Shown: positions 1 to 10,693, numbered from the stretch's first letter. The stretch is DNA of 64,000 nucleotides from Zopfochytrium polystomum (GCA_025765615.1 JAIVFJ010000013.1:186001-250000), one strand, 5' to 3'. Program-made: numbers and translations. Notes: generated by a model from the sequence alone, not told the origin.

Positions 1-1542
1 CCCCCAATCATACCACGAGAGCCATCAGGTTTACGTGACTACCTGGCATTGAAGGCAAACCTTTGTAAACTACGAACAAAACCATCAATTGCCACAAGTC
101 CTTCCACTTACAGTCGGAAAACACTCCGCGCTTTAACTGCAAGAATTCGTAAACTACGGATAGCACGGGGACAATTTCGTGAACTCTACCAAACGCTCAA
201 AGCATACACTGTGCTTGAGCCGGAGGAAGTCACAGCATATCCAACAGAAAGGATCCACCAGCGGGACTTACCACCACTCCCTGCTTCACATAAAGAGGCC
301 ATGCGTTCTCCTTTTGCAAAGTATTGGAAGGCAGCTCAACTCTCAGAGATCAATTCGATCACATCAAAGCATGTCTGGGACTTAGTGGCTCGACCTAAAG
401 GGCGTAAGATACTCAAGCCCAAATGGGTTTTTGCCTACAAGTTTGACAGTGAAGGGTACCTTGAACGCTTCAAGGCTCGCCTTGTTGGTCGGGGTTACAC
501 TCAGATCTTTGGTCAGGACTACAATGAGACCTTCTCCCCTGTCGTCCGCAGCTCCTCCATAAGGGCAATCCTTGCTATCTCGTTGCTGTTTGACCTCATA
601 CTTGCAGGCCTTGATGTCGAAACCGCATACTTGAACGCCAAACTGGACATTGAAAACTTCATGGAACAACCAGAAGGCTTTGAGATAAGTGGTGCAGACG
701 GGATACTTCTTGTCTGTTTACTCAGGAAGAGTCTGTACGGACTACACCAGTCTGGTCGACAGTGGTACAAAACAATCCGCGACTTCCTCGTCGAAATTGG
801 ATTTACGCAATTAAAGACTGACCACTGTGTCTTTGTGCAAAGGCACCCTGATGGAAAGGTCAAGACCATCATCACTCTATACGTAGATGACATCCTCATC
901 TTCAGTCACACTGAAGAAGAAATTGCCAAAATTCTTTCTCTGATCAAATCAAAGTTCAAAATCCGCGAGGACCTCAACCCAAAAGTTGCTGTTGGCATCC
1001 AAGTTGAGAAAATCAAAGATGGAATCTTTATTGGACAGAAAAACTACACACAGCATGTCTTGGAGGAAGCAAACTACTGGTGTGACGATGAAGGCTTACC
1101 TGTCAAAATCAAAGCAACTCCCATGTCCACAACATGGATACACGATGCGGACTCTGGAAAACTTCCACAAAAAGAGTTGGAATACTTCCGAAGCACACTC
1201 ATGCAACTTGCTTACCTTGCAAACTTGACGCGCCCTGACATTGCGTATGCTGTGAATACACTTGCACAATACCAGTCCGCCCCAACCCATTCAGATTCCC
1301 TTGCGCTCGACAGATTGCTGCGATATGTCCGCGCTACCTGGGATCATGGACTTTTCTACCAGAAGGGAGACTCCCAGATGACATGCATCACCAATGCAAC
1401 GCTCCCAGAGGTAGAGAAAGCTGCGGGTATTTCTTACCCAGAGTGGGATGAACCACATGGCTACGCTGATGCCAGCTATGCTGAAGAGGATGGACGCAAG
1501 TCGAGGTCAGGGCATGTGTTCATGCTTTGCGGGGGTGCTATT
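1..1542 (+). pseudogene. Copia-1 pol: reverse transcriptase and start of RNase H (split by insertion)
   Basis: The frame is open from base 1, so the true start lies outside the window. The protein shows the copia RT order: W-V-F-A-Y-K, then ARLVGRGYTQ, the first catalytic Asp in LDVETAYLNA, and the YVDD box at 880-891. The post-RT region LTRPDIAYAVN and the first RNase H aspartate in GYADASYAEEDG follow. The frame ends at the insertion site of Copia-2 after GGAI and continues at 7950. This enzyme copies element RNA into DNA in virus-like particles. The reading frame itself has no stop or frameshift before the insertion. Confidence 0.93.
1538..1542. other. Target-site duplication CTATT of Copia-2 (left copy)
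   Basis: CTATT is repeated at 7945-7949 directly after the other LTR. A 5-bp duplication is typical of copia integrases. Removing the element and one copy restores the Copia-1 pol frame. Confidence 0.95.
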
Positions 1543-1771
1543 TGAAAGAATTTGCTATGGTGGCTGATTGATGGGTTGGGCTGCTGTGGTGTACACTACT
1601 GAAGGTGGTGGTGGTGGGAGGTTGATCTTGGCTTCTGTCAGTCTTGTGTTTGTCTTTATACAAAACTGTTACAAGGACCATCACTTGCAAAATGCTGCAA
1701 GTCATCCTTGCAGAGCAGTATCAGGTCAAAGCTCCTGCACACTGCTTACACCAAAAGACCCAAAACTAACA
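1543..1771 (-). repeat. 3' LTR of Copia-2
   Basis: A 229-bp LTR that matches 7716-7944 base for base as read. In element sense it starts TGTTAG and ends TTTCA. The same LTR occurs solo at 62541-62769 and as a diverged 235-bp copy at 11305-11539. Confidence 0.95.
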
Positions 1772-1780
1772 CTCCCCCCT
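1772..1780 (-). other. Polypurine tract of Copia-2
   Basis: Read on the - strand, AGGGGGGAG directly precedes the LTR start TGTTAG. This fixes the element's orientation as - strand. Confidence 0.8.
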
Positions 1781-1954
1781 AAGCTGTGGGCAGGAGCAAA
1801 GGCCGGCACGGAGGAAAACCTTAAGCCATAGTCAACTTAAGGAAACCGTACACCAGAGAAAGAAGAATCACAAACAGGTATGACAGGCCATCGGATGGCA
1901 GAACAGAAAGAACAGACCACACTAACAAAAATGGATGGGGGCACATATTGAACT

Positions 1955-2794
1955 TCAGAGGTAAAAGAAATGAGTCAAAGTAATGAAAAAGAACAAAGAA
2001 GAAAACAGCTTCACAGATAAGAAAAAATGAATCAGAGGAAACAGACCAGTGCTACTCAGATGGTATTCACTGAGAGCAGCTGAGAGAGATTTTGTCATAT
2101 AGTATGCAGGCTGTTCTCCTCCAGCAATCCATTCAAGCCGTACTACCTTTTGTTCCACAAGTTCTTGAATATAATGATACTTTACCATGATATGTTTTGA
2201 CTGATTGGTGTAAAGATCATTTGAACTGAGGTTGATCACACTGCTGTTGTCAGTGTAGATGACAAGTGGAGTTGGAGACAGAAGTTGAAGTGCTGAGTAG
2301 AGTTGGGATAGTGCCTTAAGTTCTCGTCCCAGTTCAGACACAGCTACATATTCAGCTTCCTGCGGTGACAGCATGACAGTACTGCTCTGAAGAGATGTCC
2401 AACTAATAGCTGTTCCTCCAAATAGAACATAGTAGCCAGGCTGTGATTTCCCATCTGAGTGGACACCATGGGCAGCGACGGAGTAACCGGCTATATCTGT
2501 GCAGTTGCGAGAATAGAATAAACCATACTCACTATTACCATTGAGATATTCGAGAACCAGAATAAGGATCTTCATGTGTTGCTCGCTAGGGTCCTTGCTG
2601 AAGGCACCAAGATATGAAACTGCTGGGGCAAGGTCTGGTCGCCTGTGTGTTGCAAGGTAGTTGATGCCATCATGTATTGCCTGGTACAGTCTCTGATCTG
2701 CAGTTGCTTTGTCGATCCTGCGTGGCTGAAGATTGAGAGACGACTGGGAAGGCCAGTTACTGCAGTGGGGTTGTTGATAGTGTTTGCATGGCAC
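1955..2794 (-). pseudogene. Copia-2 RNase H and end of RT
   Basis: An open frame of about 280 residues contains the copia post-RT motif THRRPDLAPAVSYLG, then RNase H residues in GVHSDGKSQPGYYVL, SPQEAEYVAVSE and YTDNSSVINLS, ending ADYMTK-like (AYYMTKSLS). The N-terminal extension is not colinear with upstream RT remnants, so the gene is broken by frameshift before about 2794. Its RNase H sequence is clearly different from that of Copia-1, so the two belong to separate families. Confidence 0.85.
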
Positions 2795-3420
2795 TGGATT
2801 AACTCCTTGCTACAGACTTTCTTGTGTAAGAAGATTCTGTCATGTTGATGTTCCAGCTGCATATTGAGGATGGTTTTCATTGCTCCCATTTTGCAGAGTA
2901 TGTAAAAAAGATTAGGCAAGGCAATGGCAGAAGAAGTTTTTGCCAGAATCACCAAAAACAAATTTTGTTAACTTAGCTTGCATTGTGGATGATGAGTTAA
3001 TCTGACAAAGGAGGATGCAGAAATCCCAGAAGTTTGCACTTTCCTGTCAACTGTTTGATTTTGGTGGCTGTTCAACTCCAGCAGTCAGTGCTGTCAGGAA
3101 CAGGGCAGGACAGGACAAGGCAGAGAAGGAACTTTTGAGATCTTCCTTGTCAAGACTCAAAGGAAGTTCCAAAAAGAGCAATTAGTAATACAGTGATACC
3201 AATGATAACACGACAAGTCAGGAAAGCAAAGAAGGTTCCAGAGGGTTCCACAAGGTTCCATGAAGGAATGTTCTAGAAGGTTCCGGAGGTTTCCAGAGGG
3301 TGATTCATAACAAGTGCGGTGGTAATGAACTGCTCGATGCAGATTTGGCATATAAAATATGCTGTTGAGGTATGTGTTGCTGATATCCACTGTGCCAGTG
3401 TCCCAGTTGATTCAGGCAGC
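2795..3420 (-). pseudogene. Copia-2 reverse transcriptase remnants
   Basis: Short pieces of copia RT can be read on the - strand. VDISNTYLNS (about 3385-3355) resembles the catalytic LDVxxAYLN block. The stretch LNMQLEHQHDRIFLHKK (about 2870-2815) resembles the GIxxxxxxGIFLSQ segment before the connection domain. A solo gypsy LTR (3092-3312) and frameshifts separate them, and the YVDD box is not visible. Confidence 0.55.
3092..3312 (-). repeat. Solo gypsy-family LTR inside Copia-2
   Basis: A 221-bp relative of the 358/398-bp gypsy LTRs at 16895-25485, lacking their central TATA-containing part. It is bounded by a perfect 5-bp duplication AGTGC (3087-3091 and 3313-3317). It keeps the GAA/TTC pentamer region (about 3227-3300). 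It arose by insertion of a gypsy element followed by LTR-LTR recombination. Confidence 0.9.
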
Positions 3421-5748
3421 CATTTCAGTGAGTTAACAAAGACTATTGATTAGGACAAAAGGTGGGTGAGTATTCTGAATATAAATGCAATGACACTAAG
3501 TGGGGCCCTTAGCCAAGAGCTGTGCATAGAAGCACTCAATGCTGCTGTCTTCACAAAGTTTGACCTTGTAGGCCCATATGTTCCAGGTTTTGTTGACATT
3601 CGTGGGTTGTTCAATAACTTCAAAAGCTGTCTGCACATATACAAGGGTCTGGGCAAGGTGTGCTTGTCAAACACAGTTGGCCTGAATGTGTACACTGAAG
3701 GTAAGAAGTTTGTGGTGGATTCCAAACTTTAAAGTGCTATGTTTGTTTTGTGGTTGTAGAGAAATAGAATCTACTTGTGATGGTTTTAACTTTAAGAAAC
3801 TTTAGGGAAAATTAGTTCAGATTTTCTAAGATACCCTGCACACAAAAGAAAGCACGAGAGAAAACTCTGCACAGGTGAGCCTTCCGCACGATGCTGGTCT
3901 GGGCTCCCCCCAGTACCCTATGAGGCGAGGCGACCACTCCCCCATACACAGCTTGCCCTCAACGCTTTCCCCTGCGTCTCGCCTGGGCACATCAGAAGAA
4001 TAACTGTCTCCTGGTTGGTACTCCTTGCGGAATGGGCTCCCTGCTCAGGACTCCACCTCCTCTGACACAGGTCCAGGCCACACTAGCCTACAAGCTGGGA
4101 CTTCGGTGTTCGTGGGCCTTCAGTTGATTTCACATTGCCGGTCTGCCACATCGGTCCGGCCTTCCACAGTCATGCCTATAGTGCTCCCAGTAAGGCCCAC
4201 TGGGGGTGACGTTAATTGCAGTAGCACGGAATCCAACCCGTCGTGCCGTCACCTCCAACACCAGAGCTGTACACCGTTATCCGATTCACTTTCGCTGTGG
4301 ATTACCATGTGGTTGATACGTTTTACCAATTCCAGTTTGACTTCTTCCAATTCTGATTGCTGAAGTTGAATGCTGACTGAATGGAGGAAGTTGTTGTTTT
4401 CTGGAGTGACTCTGCTGTGGGGAATGGTTGATACTTTGTCTGACTTTGTTGAGACTGCAGAAAACTGAAAGCAATTCCAATTCAACTTGTTCAACTGGCA
4501 AAATTCAAGTTCAAAGATGGTTCAAGGTGACTGGTGACTGAATGGAGCAAAGTGGTGATGTTGGTGTTGTTTCTGAAGCTGATCTGCAGGTATGAATAGT
4601 TGAAGGTTTCCTGAATTTTGCTGATACTGCTGAGGTTTGAATAGTTTGATGATATGGTAATTGTAACTGTATGTGAGGTGGTTGATTTTTGCTTTTGTTG
4701 GTCTAGAGTGGAGAATAAAGATAGAGGCAAAGTTAGTGGTAGAAAGCATTAGTGAGAGTTAGTATATCCAGATGTTTCCACAGAGTTTGATTGCTTGATG
4801 CCTTTAGTCTCCAAGTGATGTTGTGGAATTTATGCTGGTAGGAGAGTGCTAGTGCAAGCAAAGGGAACAAAGACTTCGCCTGATGTCTTCTACTCTGCCT
4901 CGTTAAAGAATCAGCAGAATGTTTTTGTCAAGTCTAACATCCAAGCCAAAACCACAAAGTTTCTGGTCAGATTACAAAAGTTGAGGGCAATCTCTGAAGC
5001 TTCCAGATCCTGGTTATGCTGCATGAATGCATGCTGGATGAATGCATGAGGCATTCAAAGAACATAGCTGTTCTGGAGTGACTCTATTAAGAGCAGTTTG
5101 AAATCTAGAGTCAGTTAGATTTGGTTCGGCTAAGGAAGAATCTCAGATGAGAATGGAACTTCAGCAATCTTGCAAGGTTGAGCTTGTTTATAGTTTGCTC
5201 TGAAAAAGTGTTAGTGTTGAGTGTCCAATAAAGATAAACGTTGATACTCCTCGGAATGAGGCAAAAGTTATTTCAAGGAACATTGTGTTTTGTCACAGAA
5301 GTTGGTTAGGATAATTCATCAGAGTGATGCAATTGAGGTGAGGACTCAGGTATGGCTGTCGAATTTCCTGTGATGTGGGACCTGGAGTAGTGTGTTAGTA
5401 TGTCTGTGTATAAAAGCTGAAGCAGTCAATATGTGTGAGTTGAGGTCCCTAGCCAGGGTCAAGTAAGCCCAGCAATAATAGTGTATTCCATAGTTCGAAT
5501 CCTGAGTCCAGATTCATTTGGCTAAAATAGATAGAGTGTTTTCCTAGGCAGCAGCCTGGCACCAAGAAGACCATGCCAAGTTGGTGCCAATCCATGCTGA
5601 GACCACTTTGCAACTCTGCGCTGATGATCATCGTTCACTTATTCCAAGCATTCTCCATCTAATTGGCAATACAGTGCCGGTGATCATCTTTCACTTATCC
5701 CTAGAATCCTCCCCCCTAAGTGGAAGATGATGTTTGATGTTGTACTGG
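3421..5748. other. Copia-2 interior without recognisable genes
   Basis: About 2.3 kb between the RT remnant and a dispersed repeat. Only short ORFs occur and none shows a domain I recognise. By position this should hold integrase and protease, but no HHCC or D-D-E pattern can be seen. The part at about 5565-5748 matches 13250-13430 of the second copy in reverse orientation, which confirms it is element sequence. Confidence 0.6.
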
Positions 5749-5912
5749 GCGCTGGCTTGTGCTGATGACAAATACTCTGAGTATTAAGTGGAACGGAAAC
5801 CCAGTGTCAACAGTTTTCCTCCTCCTCTGCTCAAGCAGATAATATATGAGAGGTTTTGACCCTGTGCCGGTCACGCTTGCCTAGCAACCACTCAGAATAG
5901 ACTGTTTACAAA
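5749..5912. repeat. Dispersed repeat shared with 53085-53365
   Basis: This segment is missing from the matching place in the second Copia-2 copy (around 13245), so it is an insertion. It is similar to 53085-53217 plus 53344-53365. On the - strand a purine run (AGGAGGAGGAAAAC) precedes TGTTGACAC, which resembles a polypurine tract next to an LTR start. It may be the edge of another LTR element. Confidence 0.6.
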
Positions 5913-6621
5913 ATGGTTAGAGGATTGTTAAACTACTCAACCAGTCCTTGTTCTATCAATGAATGGACTGCAAATTGTCTTTGGCTGAAGTGCTGAAGTT
6001 ATGTGAGAAAAGATAAGGAGAGGCTTAGCTTGATGTAACAGAGTCCAAAGTTATGAGGAAATTGCACAAGGTTGCCGTGGTCGTGAGAGTTGGCACTTGC
6101 ACAACTATTGGTCATCCCAATCACTAATATGTTTGATGGTGAGAGTTTCAGTGTGGTTGAAAACACTCTATCAGGGAATCCAGAAATTGAACTGCCAACT
6201 CCATGGGTTGATAGACAAGGAAAACACCATATCATTAATTCCTAATTTGTTATGCCCTGTTGAAAATGAGTAAGTAATATTGAGAGGGCACAGGGACAGT
6301 TGTTAGAGGTGCAGGTCTCCAAAAACTAAAATGCCTGTGTTGATGTTCATGGAATGATGAATCATTACTGACAGGAGACTGCATGGCTGAATGTTGAGAG
6401 GATAAAGGCAGTTACTTTGATGCATATCAAAAGCGAAGAGCAAAACACTTAGCAGATTGATTATTAGTTGATGGAGCTGGTTGGTTTTTGAGGACCTCTG
6501 CTGTTTGTTGTTCAATCAATATGAAGGCAGATAACCAGGATAGTAATAGTTGGTGTGGTGATTTCTGGTGCAGCAGTAGCCGAGTGATTGTTGCTTGATC
6601 AGCCAGCTCATGTGTTGCTTA

Positions 6622-7116
6622 TCATAGTTGTTTTGTCAAACAGGTTTTGAAGAGTGAGATTAGTTTGGCTAAACTTGTTATCTGAGGAGCTGGGTTGCCG
6701 ACAACAAGAAAAACTTTTCCTTTTCCCATATCCAACAGGCTTTGGCCCAGTGAGCCAACAAAGATTCGAACAACTTGTTGGAAAGGGCGAATATGATGGA
6801 GAAGTTCTCCAGCTGCTGACTTTGCAAAGCTGTCGACTCGATGGTACGCTTCAGTGAATCGGGTAATGAAGGCATCTGAGGCTTCAGTTGGTTCCATTTT
6901 AATGCATTCAAAGTCGTCAATGATCTCCTTTGCAAGTTCGACCAGGTGTGATTTGGGTGAGGGTTTCTCTGGTCCACAAGACGGAGGCACCAGTTGGAAT
7001 CTCTGTCCTTGGAATGGTCCATCTCTGATGAGACAGGTTCCAGTGTCCCAGAGGTCTAGTGGATCAACTGCATCGTTCTGCTCTGCGTTGATGTGATTGG
7101 TTGAGTCAGTAGTCAT
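6622..7116 (-). CDS. Copia-2 gag-like ORF
   Basis: A 164-residue ORF near the 5' LTR of Copia-2, in the position of gag. It contains an acidic/hydrophobic block SHLVELAKEIIDDFE and the stretch TRFTEAYHRVDSFAKSAAG, which resembles the helical core of copia Gag (UBN2-like). No zinc knuckle is present, so it is short or truncated. A diverged, broken copy lies at 12137-12870. Role inferred from position: capsid protein of the virus-like particle. Confidence 0.5.
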   Translation of the reverse strand: MTTDSTNHINAEQNDAVDPLDLWDTGTCLIRDGPFQGQRFQLVPPSCGPEKPSPKSHLVELAKEIIDDFECIKMEPTEASDAFITRFTEAYHRVDSFAKSAAGELLHHIRPFQQVVRIFVGSLGQSLLDMGKGKVFLVVGNPAPQITSLAKLISLFKTCLTKQL

Positions 7117-7715
7117 GTTGTTTTCTCAGGACGATTATGTGTGCCAAGTTTGAAGGGATTTCGTTGGATTTTGGGTGTGTGGTGAAGGTGGTGTTGCAGC
7201 AGATGAAAAGTTGGTTTGTTAGCTTGGTGTGTGTCAGGTAGGGGGGTGGTCGTTGTCTCCAATTGGGGACAAAAAATCAAAAATTAATGGTGAGGGTTGG
7301 AGGAAATCTGGTGACCCTGAATGGAAAAAGGCGTCGCTTATCACGAAGGAGAGTGATTTTGGGGTGCCGTTGGTGGCAGTCGTGTAGTCCCGAAGCAGGC
7401 CTTTCCAATGATAGCTTGGGATCGGCTGGGGGAGGTCTGGAAGGCGAGCAAATTGAGGTTGAAGTTGGAAAAGTGGGCGACGACTTTGGAGGCGGTGGAT
7501 ACGACGTAGGAGCGTCCGATCCGAGATCAGGTGGGTTCGTTGGAAAGAGGAGATCAAGAGCTTTCCGATGGTAGTAACGAAATTGCTGTACGATGTCTGT
7601 AGCGCCCGTGATCGCTCCACGAAGTTGGCAGATCTGAAAAGCGTACAACCCCTTCTACTGATTGGATTTTGTTGAAACCAAGGGGGAAGTGATTGGGATG
7701 GGTAACAGTTTTGTA

Positions 7716-7944
7716 TGAAAGAATTTGCTATGGTGGCTGATTGATGGGTTGGGCTGCTGTGGTGTACACTACTGAAGGTGGTGGTGGTGGGAGGTTGATC
7801 TTGGCTTCTGTCAGTCTTGTGTTTGTCTTTATACAAAACTGTTACAAGGACCATCACTTGCAAAATGCTGCAAGTCATCCTTGCAGAGCAGTATCAGGTC
7901 AAAGCTCCTGCACACTGCTTACACCAAAAGACCCAAAACTAACA
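7716..7944 (-). repeat. 5' LTR of Copia-2
   Basis: A 229-bp LTR read from 7944 (TGTTAG) to 7716 (TTTCA). A TATAAAG box lies on the - strand at 7833-7827. The 14 bases just inside the element (7702-7715) are the exact reverse complement of 7832-7845 within this LTR. Confidence 0.95.
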
Positions 7945-7949
7945 CTATT

Positions 7950-8381
7950 ACATGGTACAGCAAGAAACAATCAGTTGTCACTTTGTCCTCAACTGAGGCG
8001 GAATACTTCTCCCTTACTGAGGCCATCAAAGAGGCAATCTGGCTACGAATGCTCTTCCAGGAGCTGGGTATGGATTTAAATAAGCCCACTACTGTTTATG
8101 AAGACAATCGTTCAACCATAGCTATTGCTATGAATCCAATACACCATGGTCGGGTCAAACACTTTGACGTGAGGTTGCATTTCATACGGGACCACTTGGA
8201 GAAAAAGGAGGTTCAACTCATTCATTGCCCAACGGACATGATGATTGCCGACCTTCTCACCAAAGCTCTTCCTGCAGCTCAACATGCAAAGCTTGCATCA
8301 CTGATGGGAATTTGCAGTCTCGCCGACCTCCAAGGTGTAAGCGTGGTGCCCACGCTCAAATCAGCACAACGCTTAGTCTAA
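7950..8381 (+). pseudogene. Copia-1 pol: C-terminal RNase H (split by insertion)
   Basis: This continues the frame broken at 1542. The remaining RNase H residues are visible: Glu in SSTEAEY, Asp in YEDNRS, and the late Asp in KHFDVRLHFIRDH. The usual copia end ADLLTKALP follows before the stop at 8381. It is cut from its N-terminal part by 6.4 kb of nested element, so the copy cannot make full Pol. Codon use and sequence match the first half, which supports a single original gene. Confidence 0.92.
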
Positions 8382-8439
8382 AGACTCTCTCTGGCTTCTC
8401 CAGCTACACTTGTGGGTTCATGCAGGTTTTCACAAGTGT

Positions 8440-8446
8440 AGGGGGG
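8440..8446 (+). other. Polypurine tract of Copia-1
   Basis: A run of A then six G sits directly before TGCATGGG, the proposed LTR start. This is where a plus-strand primer is expected. Copia-2 has a similar G-rich tract next to its LTR. Confidence 0.6.
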
Positions 8447-8851
8447 TGCATGGGTGGGTTCGAGTCCCACTGCTTGGCTGGCACTGTTGGACAGCCATGT
8501 ACTCCAGGAGAAACAGTTGCCCCCTCTCTTTCTATTGCGGGGGTGTGTTGAGATTCGACCCACGGGGTACACTACGCCCGTTACTGATGATCCCTTTGAG
8601 AACTCCATCCAATCACATTGGATGGGGTGTTTGAAGGGCTCAGTAGATTCAATACTTGAATGGGGCGCTCGGAAGGGCTAATCTGTTCTCAATAAAAAGA
8701 GATAGGCAAAGGCGGCTGTTGTTCTAGCTTTGTTCATCCTACCGGTAGGAACAATGCAATTAGAACATGCACAAAAACGCGCAAACTACGCACTCTGCAC
8801 ATGTAACACAGCACAGCAAGCATGCAGAAGCAGTGTACCACTGCCCCAGGC

Positions 8852-8970
8852 TCCGGAATTCCGCTCTCTGCACCGGAATTCCGCCCTTTTGCATCGGAAT
8901 TCCGCTTCCTGATCTGGAATTCCTCTCTCTGCACCGAAATTCCGCTTCCTGATCTGGAATTCCAGCTTTC
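8852..8970 (+). repeat. Minisatellite with GGAATTCC cores in the Copia-1 LTR
   Basis: About six degenerate units of roughly 20 bp are each built on the palindrome GGAATTCC followed by a CT-rich spacer. The inverted LTR copy near 57475-57530 has only about three units, so the array has changed length between copies. Confidence 0.75.
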
Positions 8971-9207
8971 CTGCTGTGCTGTGCAATCTGAGCAATGCAA
9001 CAGGCATTTAGGAATCAGGGATTGCACCAATCACTGCATTTCTAAAAGTGAGATAAAAACTGAGCTCACCAGAGATTGCACCAATCATTGGATTTCTAAA
9101 AACAAGGAAAAAAGCGGCTTGTTTCCCAAACAAGCTTCCTGATTTGGAAACAACCAAACCAATTTACAAGCAACTGTTTCTCAAACAAGCTGTAAATTGG
9201 TTCCTGG

Positions 9208-9435
9208 TGGTACTCAGCCCAGACAAAGTGCTCAGCCCAAGGTGGTACTCAGCCCTGGCTGGTACTTAGCCCAGGGTGGTGCACAGCCCAGGCTGGTACT
9301 CAGCCCTGGGTGGTGCTCAGCCCAGGCTGGTACTTAGCCCTGGCTGGTACTCAGCCCTGAGTGATGCCCAGCCCTGGGTGGTACTCAGCCCTGAATGGGT
9401 ACTTAGCCCAGGCTGGGGGTTGGTGCTCAGCCTGT
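9208..9435 (+). repeat. Minisatellite GGTACTCAGCCC in the Copia-1 LTR
   Basis: Repeated units of about 17-20 bp contain TGGTACTCAGCCC plus a TGG/AGG-rich spacer. A matching array lies at about 57050-57235 in the inverted copy. It lies upstream of the TATA box, in the U3 part of the LTR. Confidence 0.75.
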
Positions 9436-9510
9436 TTTATCTAATTTCTGTGGCCTGCTCTGTGCAGCCCACTGCTCCCTCTGTTTTCTGATGGCTCCAA
9501 CCTGCAGGAG

Positions 9511-9518
9511 TATAAAAG
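9511..9518 (+). promoter_or_regulatory. TATA box of the Copia-1 LTR
   Basis: TATAAAAG lies after the minisatellite and before a CT-rich leader, the expected place for the start of the element transcript. It is kept in the inverted copy at 56707-57968. Confidence 0.55.
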
Positions 9519-9769
9519 CAGCAACCTCTCACAGAGATCAAACAAGGAATCCAACCCCCTCCTTGCTGCTTTGACAGAATCCAGTGCAAAACAAGCCAAT
9601 CTCTCTTCCTCCATTTGCTCTCTCTTCCATCTCTGCCCACTCACTCCTCTCTCCTCTCTACATCCTCTCACTCCTCTCCCTTTTCCATCATCACTGCTCT
9701 CTCTCTATCTCTCTCTCTCTTCATCCCCACACACACCAAGTCCCTCCAGTCCTGGGTGGGATTTCATCA

Positions 9770-9918
9770 AACAGTGAAATGACATGAGGAATAGAGGGCG
9801 TGCAGGAGGAACTACCGCAGCTTGCAAGCCAGCCCATTATGCGCATTATGCGGGTGTGCTGGCGTGCGGCTGAAGGCTGTGCCCGAACGCCATCAGAAAT
9901 GAGAGATGGAGAGAGAGT

Positions 9919-9962
<44 letters not shown>

Positions 9963-10693
9963 AGAGAGACTGCGTTGGTAGGCACTGCTGCTGCTTTGTG
10001 GTGCCAACAGCTGAAGGCCGTTCTTATTGTCCATCCACCACAAATGAAAGAATACTGAGGGAGAAAGAATGGCTCTGGCGACAGCAAGGCTCTTGTTTTG
10101 GCCATTCAAGCATAGACAAAGTCAACAAGGGCACAAAGAGGGGAAGATAGAACTCACCCTTGTTGCGCTCTGTGCCCCATCGCAGGCGCAGTTGCACTTT
10201 GCACAACTGCATCTGCCCTCCACCATGAACAGACTCGGAGGTACAGCTAGAAGGAGAGAAAGTGCGTTCTCTGCAGCTGTGATGGCGGTGCAGCCACCAC
10301 CATCCCACCAAGGACGAGATGGCGGGTGTGGATCAAAGTGGGAAGCTGTTGGAGTGCCGAAAATAAATAATAAATTAGGCGGGCTTGGGGTACAGCCTGT
10401 CAGGCACCCCATCCTTGGGCAGTCGGGCAGTCCCTGTTAGTCACCGAAAAAGAAAATTTGTTGAGAAAACCCTAGTGCAACGGAAACTGTTAAGACGAAA
10501 GTTGTAAAAGCAGGCCCAATAATAAAGATGGGTTAGCTGCAAATACACTTTGATAACGCCTTGGAAACTAAAGAATCGGGAGCAGTAATAGGGGTCCCGA
10601 TCCTTGCGGTTTTATGACAGGTGCGCTTGTTTTTGCGAATAAAATCCCTAAACTTTATCACTGAGACCTCGGTGTAGTCTCACAGAAGCCACT
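9770..10693. other. Non-coding stretch with a GA microsatellite
   Basis: No coding domain is seen. A GA dinucleotide run of about 40 bp lies at 9921-9962. The ORFs that cross it are low-complexity artefacts. Confidence 0.6.

Larger units (their letters stand above)
1543..7944 (-). mobile_element. Nested LTR retrotransposon Copia-2 (6402 bp)
   Basis: Two 229-bp LTRs with TG...CA ends (1543-1771 and 7716-7944) flank this block, and a perfect 5-bp duplication CTATT (1538-1542 and 7945-7949) marks the insertion into Copia-1 pol. The element reads on the - strand: gag-like ORF at 7116-6622, RT remnants near 3420-2795, RNase H at 2794-1955, and a polypurine tract at 1780-1772 against the 3' LTR. 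Protease and integrase are not recognisable. The interior is broken by stops, a foreign solo LTR (3092-3312) and another repeat (5749-5912), although the two LTRs look identical by eye. Confidence 0.92.
1..9769 (+). mobile_element. Ty1/copia retrotransposon Copia-1, 3' part
   Basis: The window opens inside the pol gene of a copia element on the + strand. Pol runs to 1542, is interrupted by nested element Copia-2 (1543-7944), resumes at 7950 and stops at 8381. A polypurine run (8440-8446) and a 1.32-kb LTR (8447-9769) follow. Gag, protease, integrase and the 5' LTR would lie before base 1. Removing the nested element and one copy of its 5-bp target duplication restores an open frame, so Copia-1 was probably intact when it was hit. 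The right LTR edge is set by where similarity with the inverted copy at 56707-57968 ends. Confidence 0.88.
8447..9769 (+). repeat. 3' LTR of Copia-1 (about 1323 bp)
   Basis: It begins TG after a polypurine tract and ends CA where similarity with the inverted copy (56707-57968) stops. Inside are a tRNA T-arm-like hairpin at 8454-8470, two minisatellites (8852-8970 and 9208-9435), a TATA box at 9511 and a C/T-rich tract near 9600-9725. No target duplication can be checked because the 5' LTR is outside the window. Confidence 0.7.

Noticed and set aside
3838..4300. Possible tRNA or structured RNA in the Copia-2 interior
   Set aside because: GC-rich stretch without A/B boxes or a convincing fold by eye.
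9800..10440. ORFs on both strands over the GA repeat near 9921-9962
   Set aside because: Low-complexity Arg-Glu or Ser-Leu runs from a dinucleotide repeat, with no domain.
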